Below are positions 56,208-64,000 of a stretch of 64,000 bases of DNA, in pieces; the stretch's first letter is position 1; the number at the start of each line of letters is the position of its first letter. The notes beneath the pieces were generated by a model. That model was given only the letters and a program-made list of their open reading frames with translations, was not told the DNA's origin and did no database searches. Both the position numbers and the translations under genes were made by a program. Location of the stretch: contig JALBUN010000001.1 of assembly GCA_025174535.1 (NCBI GenBank), positions 1,178,001 through 1,242,000 of the forward strand. The letters run 5' to 3'. Source of the stretch: Cantharellus purpuraceus. Taxonomy: Eukaryota; Basidiomycota; Agaricomycetes; Cantharellales; Hydnaceae.

Positions 56208-59200
56208 ATGGCCAGTAGACACAAACCAAAACCAAGTCTGGCAGCAATACCCATTCCGCCAATTACTACAATCGGTAACAAGTCTCCACATACAGCCAAT
56301 GCTGTCTCTGTACCGTCACTTCCTCAGGCCACGTTGACACCAAAAAAGCCAGGAGAGGAAGATTTGAGCTCCATCGACCCCGATGATCTATTTGTCCGCT
56401 TCACTATTCCTGAAATCAAGAATATTCAGTTGAAATTGAGGTAGGTCTTGTCAATTTCCTAAACGGAAAGGTGAACTCAAGCTAGGTCTGGGGTAGAGCG
56501 GATGCCGACGCCAAGCAGGCCGAACTACGGGTCATGGTTGGGTGCGTCCTGCCGAATCCCATAGGCTTATTGTCACTCTCATTCTTATTCTGGAAGTGCA
56601 GGGAACGATATCGCGACCTTTTACAGGCGTCGACCTCTATAATATCCATCGCAGAATCATCTCGTCATGTCATCCAATCTTTATCAGAGATGCATGAAAT
56701 CATGACACCGGATGAACATCAAAGGAAACCACGCAGCTCTTCAATGCGAGGAAAAGATGGTTCGTACTCAGGGCTGTTGATGGAGCAATACATCTGAGTC
56801 CTTTACTCTTGCAGACGCTCATTTGAAGGTATTGCAGTCATTGTCGGCTCATCTGAAGTTACTGTTGGACGCTCCCGAGCAGTTGTGGCGTCTTTTGGAG
56901 AAAAAGCAATACTTGCAAGCCGCGTGGCTATTCTTGTTAGCTCGAGTTGTACACCGAGCAATGGTCACTGAAGACCCGGAAGAAGCAACATGGCAAAAGG
57001 AAGGAATCAGTGTATTGGTGAATATTAGTGGAAGCATATGGTCTGATTCTAATGCATTCACAGGCACAATTTCCCCTAGTACAGCGTCAGTGGGATACTG
57101 TCGCACAGTTTCGTCCGCAGATTGCCCATCGAGCCACACAATATCTACGAGAGTCTCGTATCTCTTCTGAGGTGTGCACAGGTCAAGTCTTTGCAGATGC
57201 TTCATTAATGTCAATACATCAGAGTGCATGTTCAACCATCCTGACACTTCACCTCCTCGACTCCCTTCCTCTCACAGAGACACTTTCCACACTACTCTCC
57301 CAACGTTCACGGACTTTGAACACCCTACTTTCCTGTAATCTAGAATCCCGCACTCCTTCACGCCCTGGATCGCCCCTTCTCAAAACTAGACGAAAAAACG
57401 GTGAGGCTGCTGGCATGCTGCTAAACCTTCCGAGTGCCGCACCCCAGCAAGCACGAAACCGCAGGGATGCTGTGCGTGACGTGCGGGATGCAGTGTTAGA
57501 GTTATTGGAGATCATTTGGGGGACAATGGGTGTTGCGCGAGATATATTTCGCGCAAATGAGGAGGGTCTACAGAAGTCATTGGTAGAGCGGTCTCTTGAG
57601 GATATACAAAGCGACTCTGCATCTGATTCAGCGCTCACGACATCGTCGCTACTGTCCACGTTGCCATCATCGACGCATTTGCTCACGTTGCCATCGTCGG
57701 TCTTATCGTACAAGCCATATATTGACCTTGCATCACCAAGCACACATGTGGGGGCCTCTATTCTGGATACAAAGCTCTCCATGTGGTTCGGAAAGGCAAT
57801 GGAGGGTCTCCAGGGTCGTTTGCAGGCCTGGTTTGCTGGTTTAGAGAGTATCCAGGAAGTGTGGGGCGTGAGACGGAGGGTGTTGGTAAAGCTGCATGCG
57901 GTTCAAGGTCTGAAAGCCACTGAGAAAGAGACGGTGCAGAGTGTGTTGGATAATACTGTCCAGGAGAGAATGGGGGAAGTCGCGAGAGCTGCCTTGGAGG
58001 ACTTGGAGAGAAAGTTGGACACCACCATCAAGGATGTTGTTCGAGACATCAAGGGGGAAGTGGAAGGCACTCAACTTGGTTTGTCCTATTTATCTGATAC
58101 TCATCTGTACATTTTGAATGATTTGAAACAACCGATAGACCTCGCTCCGTCTACATTTTTGTTTTCTGCTCCACCAATACCTTCCCTCTTACCGACGTCG
58201 ATCAGCATAGATCCCACAGCGTCTCCAATCAGACAGTTCAAAGACTCACTACGCCAACGTATTGATGGCCGGACCCCTTCACTAAACCGCGTTTTAGGAG
58301 AAATCGAATCAAAGGCAAGAGACATACAAGAGAGCTTGGCCATGATGGATGAAGATGGACAGGAGTCTCGGTGCGCATCGTGCCATATAATTGTGGACTT
58401 GTTCTAATGTTTTATCCAGCGGCTTACAAGACAAGGTCATGGGAAAATATCATCAGATTGCTCACGCGTCTTCAATCAGGCTTGGCGAGACTCTGAATCA
58501 AATTATGACTGAAGAATTTGTAGTCCCCGACCAAGGGCCTGGATGCATCGTGAATGTTGTCGTTTTCGTGGGTCGATTATGTTACTACTTGTCGTTGTCT
58601 TGCTGCGTTCGCGACTTGTGCTATCGAGACGAGACTGCGGAAGGTGATCCAGTTTACACCTTGGTTCCATGTCCTGTGCTAACATGCCGCCAGCCTTCAA
58701 AAGGACGTTGGATGATTTGCATGAGCGTTCGATAAACTGTTGGCGAGACTATGCTATCTCCAAGGCACTCACAGAGTGTGATTACATGTTTATTCCCTTT
58801 TCTTTTGCTCCTGCTCCTGGTCAGTCGTCCAGAAAGAATTTGATTTGTGCTTTCATCGTTTAATCGCCTTCTCAGAGGAATTTGAATGGCCCAGTCAACC
58901 GTCACCTCACCTAATCAATGCATTGCTCTCTCTCGTGTCTTCACTTGACCGCCTAGGCCTCTCACGGTCAACACTAGTCACAAGAGGCGTCATCGAACAG
59001 GTTCTGCGACACTTTCAGCTCGCCGTTGCCCAAAACCTATCTGTGGAAAGTGCTGCCTGGCGACGAGAGGAAGTCCAACTGTTGTGGGATTTGACGTTCT
59101 TGCGTCAGTTATCTTGCACACCCTCCGATATCTCAAAAGAAGCTGAGGCTGCGTTGGGGCAGAAGATCTCACATTTACGCGACCGGGTAAGTGACGCCAT

Positions 59201-59544
59201 GTCATAATGAATGAATCGATGATAAGATCAACTCCCAGGTGCGACCTGCGACATCAGAAGATGTCCTTTTGCAACTCCAAGCACACATCGATAACTCAAT
59301 CGATATGTACCTGCCAAGTTCGCAGACACTCTTGGCTCCACTGCTTTCCACACCTCGAAAATCGTACTTGAACGGGAATGCAGAGACTGCGACGACCACT
59401 TCAAAAATGAATCCGACAGCACTGCTGCCATTTGGGGCCCCAAAAGCAGATCAAGACTTCCGGCCTGCATTGGCAACTGTGAAGCCGTCCACTAGGTTTG
59501 GGTTGCTACTGGTAGGAAGTACGACAATGTCAACAATGCGATAG
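56208..59544 (+). CDS. COG1: Conserved oligomeric Golgi complex subunit 1
   Basis: Several exons. After a Pro-rich leader, SIDPDDLFVRFTIPEIKNIQ is spliced to ADADAKQAELRVMV and then GERYRDLLQASTSIISIAES, the N-terminal region shared by COG1 and Vps51-like tethers. LKLLLDAPEQLWRLLEKKQY and LQAAWLFLLARVVHRAM follow, then the long central exon 57028-58407 (QFPLVQRQWDTVAQFRPQIA and a helical body), and final exons to 59544. COG1 belongs to lobe A of the COG tether, which returns vesicles within the Golgi and keeps glycosylation enzymes in place. Frames are intact; exon borders in the last kilobase are approximate. It is tail to tail with the next gene, 112 bases apart. Confidence 0.88.
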
Positions 59545-59656
59545 GTTTCACTATATTTAGCATGATATGGAAGTATCTGAGACTGCGAGGGTCCCTACAG
59601 CGATGTCTCGGCGCTTATGCCGCCGGGCATGGCTCTAATGAGTTCCTGGTATCTGC

Positions 59657-60517
59657 CTACACCTTCAATATCATCACTGAATTAACGACTCCTGGTGGCG
59701 GGGCATCGTGCCGCACAATATCCAAGTTCGCGAATTCTGAACGCTGGATTTCCGGGTATAGCAAAGAGCACCCCATTTCTACGCTTCGTACAGCGAGGAA
59801 TGTGCCTTTTCTCATGCCCCTCCGTAGATGATCTACAATTCCCCTCTTCTCTGCCCCATCCATCCCAACGGCTGCAGCAACCCAAATAACGTCGTAGCGG
59901 GAAAATGTTTCGCAGTCCTCAGCCCACACATCGACATCGCGGAACGAATACCGTGCTTTCGCTGTACCTGTGCTGTTGGCGGTAGATAGCTTCCGCACCC
60001 ATGCGGTTGCCAGCACATTGGCTTCTGCATCTCTGTCGTAAAGGACAACCTCACCCCCGATCTCCTGTCCCACCAAGACTGCCGTCAGCGGAAGCGGCCC
60101 CGAGCCAATGAAGGCTACCCGGTTCATAGATTGACATCCGGCGGCAGTCAGGCTGTCGATTTCGTATCGGGTAAGAGCGGCATAATTGTCCCAGTACCAA
60201 AAGGTACGCATGGCATTGTTAACGTTTGCATCGGCAGCCAGGGCCTTGGCCCAATGGCGCTCCATGTATCCTTCTGCTTCCATTGCACGTTCTATGAGCG
60301 ATCGAACATCGAACTTCGATCCATCTTCTTTATGTGAAGCATTAGACAGGTGTTCGATGAGGTACTTCGATGGAATTCGAATCTGCAGGCAGAGTGATAC
60401 AAGCTCTGAGAAAGCCTGATTAACGGTAGGCGATGGAACAAGTGAAGGGAGTGCGAGGATTTGGTAGTAAAGATCAAGGACTCGCGTCAACGTCGTGAAT
60501 GATACAGTGCAAGTCAT
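59657..60517 (-). CDS. Nicotianamine synthase-like protein
   Basis: A single open frame of 286 codons. The centre carries RVAFIGSGPLPLTAVLVGQ (about residues 132-150), the S-adenosylmethionine-binding loop of nicotianamine synthases, followed by VVLYDRDAEANVLATAWVRK and YDVIWVAAAVGMDGAEKRGI, then VDHLRRGMRKGTFLAVRS. The length and order of blocks match fungal members of the family. Plant and fungal enzymes of this fold join aminocarboxypropyl groups from S-adenosylmethionine to make the metal chelator nicotianamine or related thermonicotianamine; the product of this one cannot be read from sequence. No targeting signal is seen, so it is probably cytosolic. No intron was needed. Confidence 0.85.
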   Translation of the reverse strand: MTCTVSFTTLTRVLDLYYQILALPSLVPSPTVNQAFSELVSLCLQIRIPSKYLIEHLSNASHKEDGSKFDVRSLIERAMEAEGYMERHWAKALAADANVNNAMRTFWYWDNYAALTRYEIDSLTAAGCQSMNRVAFIGSGPLPLTAVLVGQEIGGEVVLYDRDAEANVLATAWVRKLSTANSTGTAKARYSFRDVDVWAEDCETFSRYDVIWVAAAVGMDGAEKRGIVDHLRRGMRKGTFLAVRSVEMGCSLLYPEIQRSEFANLDIVRHDAPPPGVVNSVMILKV

Positions 60518-60883
60518 GGAGGTGTCTGGGAGGCTACCTCAGGCTATCTTTGACAGCTATCTGATTCTTATCTCATCGTTCCCTTGATCCATGACCATAA
60601 GAAGTGACCTGAGCTTGTCCGCCGATAACTACTTTCAAGTTATTTTGAGAATTTTAAAGCGGAGTATGAAAGATCAGTACCACATTTGTATCGTCTTCGT
60701 GAGTGCACTATTATCACCAACTCAAGAGGTTAGCGTACGTATGACCTTGGCAACCAATTATTTGAAACTAGAAAGTATTACAGACAAAAAAAACGGCAGT
60801 GCATAGGTCCAGTATGAGTTAAAGTTTGCACCACGTTTGTGCAGGAATGCAGACTATCATAAAAAAGCGCAACCCACGATGAT

Positions 60884-62830
60884 TCAGCGGATCCAATTCT
60901 CATTTTCCCAGACCTGCGAGTGTTGCCACTCTAATCAGATCAGATATGTAGAATACCACAAGACACGCACTTTGAAAAATCGCCTTCGATCACCGACTTT
61001 GATGCCCCTACAGCTGGTCAAATCCAATTTCGTGAGAAGCGAGCAAGCATCCACAATAAGAAACAGCGAATCATCTGGTTGCCATGTCAGTTCTCGGAAT
61101 GAGCCAACGTTACGAACGGGGGCTACGCACACGCAAACTTTGTCCCGGCGATTTCGAGGGTCGATAATCGTGAACAGGAAGCAATGTATGCGGCAGCCTC
61201 ATCATCAATACCAGTGTTGCTCAAAACCAATGTATGAAGGGGCGAAGGTGCATAGGCTGTTGGATCCTCCTCTATGTCGGTGACCTGAAGCCGCTCATGC
61301 AAAGGGAGGAGTCCAGAAAGATCAGAAGACTTGAGCCTAGAAATACCTGCAAGATTAAGGATCTAAGACAAGGCTTGAGTATGAACCACAGGAACGACAA
61401 CTAAGATGATGTAGATATTGTGCCCACCTTGCATCTTCTACCCACTCGACATATGAAGTTCCCTAGACCCATACCCGCACTCGTTTGGACTCCAAGCTTG
61501 GCATTACCAACGAGACTGACATTCTCAAGAGTCTTGCATTCCGCTAATAAGTTGGTAAGCGACCTCAGGATTTGGTCAGTCAGCGTAAGAGAATCGATAC
61601 GATTACTTATGTTTGATGATGGTGAGGCACCCAAAGCACCAATATGGAGAGTATGCAGGGAGGTGAATATGTTATGAGACGTTTGGGAAAAAGCGAACGC
61701 TCGTAAGGAAGGTGATGTCAAAGGTGTTGATGTGAGCGACAGTTTTTCAAGAGCCAGGGGGGTTGTTTGGTCAGAAAATACCGTAAGCTTTTGGATAGGT
61801 GTAAACGACACATCCAGACGTGAGAGAGCATGACAACGTGAGATGACACGGGACACACTGCTCTCTGATATCAAGGTATGTCTCAACTTCAAGGATCGCA
61901 GACACGCCAAAGGTAAGCGTTCTTCATTGGCGTCGATGTCTTGGTGCAGGATGGTGGCAAAGGTGGCGTCCGTCTGGGAAAGGGTCAGGACTACATTGGA
62001 AAAGACATTGCGAACTGACAATGTTACGAAGTCCGGCCAACTTCAGTACCTCAAGATCTAAACATTGAGCTGTGAGAAGGGCGATGGAGGCAGGAGGTGC
62101 CGAGGTGTAGCTGAGGTTGACAGCTTTGAGATTTTTACATGCTTGTGCCACGGCTTCCACCGTTCCCTTCCCCACTTTTGTGCTTCCTCTGCCAAGGTCT
62201 ATTCAATAGGTAACATTGAAGACATAAAGTAACGGACCGAAGAATAAGAACCTCCAGCATCGGAAACCCAGAAAATAACCGGGAAATCACTGCATCAGAA
62301 ATCTTGTCAAGTGCTGACAACTGCAACTCTCGCAAGGTGGAGTCCAATTTAGACAGTGCCTGCACAGTCGATGATGACACCCCAGGGAGGCTGCCTGTGA
62401 GAACCATAGGGTCTCCACGAATAAAATACTGACATGAGCTCAATATAGCTGATAATACGAGCGCAATATATGCACTTGCCGTGGAAATAAACGGATGAGA
62501 TAATAGCGATGGGCACGTCGCACTCAACATAGAGAAAATCCTAGGAATCAGAGTGTCTGGCAGACGTTTTAAACCCTTCTGGGTTTCATCCCGTCTCTTT
62601 TGGAAGAGAAACTCTAGATTGGACACAAACACGCGTGCGCAGAGGGTTATGAGAGTGGGAACACTGTTATCTGGAAGAGAACGGCTGGACAATGCTGCAG
62701 ACGATGGTGCAGTGAGTTGTGAGGTCAAGGGATCCTGATCATCTGCAGATGGACCACAGAACGCGTGAGTTCTCTTTGTGCGCTTTGCTGATGGGCTGGC
62801 CTTCAAGTCTCTTGCAGCCCGCTTGGACAT
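60884..62830 (-). CDS. Leucine-rich-repeat (RNI-like) protein
   Basis: At least six exons. The start at 62830 encodes a Lys/Arg-rich leader (SKRAARDLKASPSAKRTKRT) that should direct it to the nucleus, then helical text to LREL QLSALDKISD. Later exons give regular leucine-rich repeats: CKNLKAVNLSYTSAPP, CLDLEVLKLAGLRN, LPLACLRSLKLRHTLISESS, CHALSRLDVSFTPIQKL, ALEKLSLTSTPL, CKTLENVSLVGNAKLG, then PLHTLVLSNTGIDDEAAAYI, CSRLSTLEIAGTK and ACSLLTKLDLTSCRGIKVGD. The last exon ends VWENENWIR with TGA at 60884. The pattern is that of the ribonuclease-inhibitor-like LRR found in F-box or Rad7-type proteins, but no F-box is seen. The function is unknown; it is probably a protein-binding scaffold. Confidence 0.82.
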
Positions 62831-63178
62831 GACTCGATCACAATTAAGGTGGATTCGTCAAATGTTTCGTTGTTCAAGATGCTGCGCAGACTCCTGTGGC
62901 CATGTAAACGTCACAATCAGTGCGGCAGTGCTTTTTAGCACTTTTAGCACTCATCGGCATTCGCCGATGCTGTGGACTCAGACACTCGGACACTCAAAAG
63001 ACCTTTCAAACTATCATTGGCCGGCTGGTCACGCGCATCATATTCATTGTTATTTATTCACAGGTAAACCTACGGAAATCGTGGCTATTACAGGAGGGAG
63101 GTTCCAGTTTGAAGTCACCTTGCTTCGTCATTACCATGTAACTGGCTTATATTGCCGAACTTGAAGCTTCAAAACAGT

Positions 63179-64000
63179 CTAGACAATAAAGCTGCCCGAG
63201 GAAAAACTTGGTGGATGTTCACCAACGTCCCAGCTTATTGCCTTTGGACCCATCTCGAATCGCCATTTGCGATCTCAGAATGTTGTATCCAAGACCTGTT
63301 CAGAGGCTTGTCGTCCAAAGTGACACTTTGAATATCTACGATGTGTTGATCACGTCACAAAATTTCAATCAAAGCTTCCTCGATAGAAAAGACAACGCAC
63401 AGTAGGATGTGTTGCTCAAGCCATCTGCCCTAATGGACAAGTAAGCAGGCTCTTTTCTGGCGTGAGGCCCAACCATCACTGTTTTCAGTCTGATGTCGAT
63501 GGCAGAGAAGTGAGGAGAGGATATCAGGTAAATAGGCTACGTCCATTTAGTAATGAACTAAATTTGCAGGTAAGTCTCTTACCTGTGATGTCACCGGAAA
63601 AAGGCCCAATAAATTCCATAGAGCCCAACTCTGCATAGCTCCGGCATCTAAAGCAAGGACATGTCGTCGTGCATGTACAATCAGATCATCAACCACAGCA
63701 GTTATAGAGCTCTACACACCAGTATTCCCTATTCATGATGGGGCCGGTGAGATGATTAGAGTCTAGAAACATGTGCCAACACTACCTGGAAAACCAGAAG
63801 CTGTGATGCCGTAGAATTTTCCAAGAACCAAGCGCACCGTATCGACAGTTTTGTGTTGTTGTCCTGTGACATCTATTCCAAATTGAGATAACCACGCCCT
63901 TCAAGGTCGACGCGAAATAGTGACTGACAGTTGTACAAAAGAGGTGTCAGAAAGGATACTTCATTTCCCGCGTTGAAGATGCTGGAAAACATTGTGTTCG
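63179..64000 (-). pseudogene. 3' part of a GH92-type alpha-mannosidase, damaged and cut by the window edge
   Basis: Read on the minus strand from 64000: FSSIFNAGNEVSFLTPLLYN, an intron (GTCAGT..GAATAG), then QQHKTVDTVRLVLGKFYGIT and ASGFP, an intron, then DAGAMQSWALWNLLGLFPVT (about 63610). A later exon gives SIRADGLSNTSY, and further on QSVTLDDKPLNRSWIQHSEI (about 63330-63270). These are the C-terminal landmarks of GH92 exo-alpha-mannosidases. Two signs of decay: the Gly-Asn usually preceding the DAGAM/DSGAM motif is absent, and after HSEIANG the family ending RFEMGPKAISWDVGEHPPSF lies in another frame, so a small indel is needed. The end of the shifted frame is at 63179. The 5' part lies beyond the window. 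Confidence 0.6.

Noticed and set aside
1..64000. CRISPR arrays, bacterial operons or prokaryotic signals
   Set aside because: The window is intron-rich eukaryotic DNA; no regularly spaced direct repeats of CRISPR type were seen.
1..64000. tRNA or rRNA genes
   Set aside because: I noticed no convincing tRNA A/B-box pair with a cloverleaf or rRNA core sequence by eye; a covariance-model scan would be needed to be certain.

Overview
This window is nuclear DNA from a basidiomycete fungus, almost certainly an Agaricomycete. Genes are broken by many introns of about 45-65 bases with GT..AG borders and CTAAT/CTGAC-like branch sites. It carries families restricted to or expanded in mushrooms (DUF6533, DUF7721-like). 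It also holds an HD (MAT-A) mating-type locus close to the mitochondrial intermediate peptidase gene MIP, the classical landmark next to the A locus.

Left arm (1-30 kb): a decayed-looking or intron-rich DUF6533 membrane protein; a TMEM115-type rhomboid-like Golgi protein; a Ser/Pro-rich disordered protein; the endocytic adaptor SLA2; a Ty1/copia scrap; two closely related S10 serine carboxypeptidases in inverted orientation around the cytochrome oxidase assembly gene SURF1; a cytosolic GH85 endo-beta-N-acetylglucosaminidase; and a DUF7721-like protein. From 30 to 35.3 kb the DNA is gene-poor and holds a hairpin, degenerate repeats and a 190-base MITE-like element.

Mating locus (35.3-46.1 kb): a full-length HD1 gene and an HD2 gene are transcribed divergently from a 185-base gap. 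Next to them lies an inverted array of three copies of a second HD1-type gene (A +, B -, C +). Copy B is open from end to end but lacks the N-terminal dimerisation domain. Copy A is truncated by an inversion breakpoint and has lost a splice acceptor. Copy C has three internal deletions. No HD2 partner accompanies this array.

Right arm (47.5-64 kb): an F-box protein, MIP, a WHIM-domain chromatin protein, FAM32A, COG1, a nicotianamine synthase-like protein, a leucine-rich-repeat protein, and the 3' end of a damaged GH92 alpha-mannosidase cut by the window edge. These are mostly housekeeping genes with intact reading frames. The unusual material is concentrated around the HD locus and in the duplicated carboxypeptidase pair. 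Exon borders given here were placed by eye from splice consensus and reading-frame continuity.
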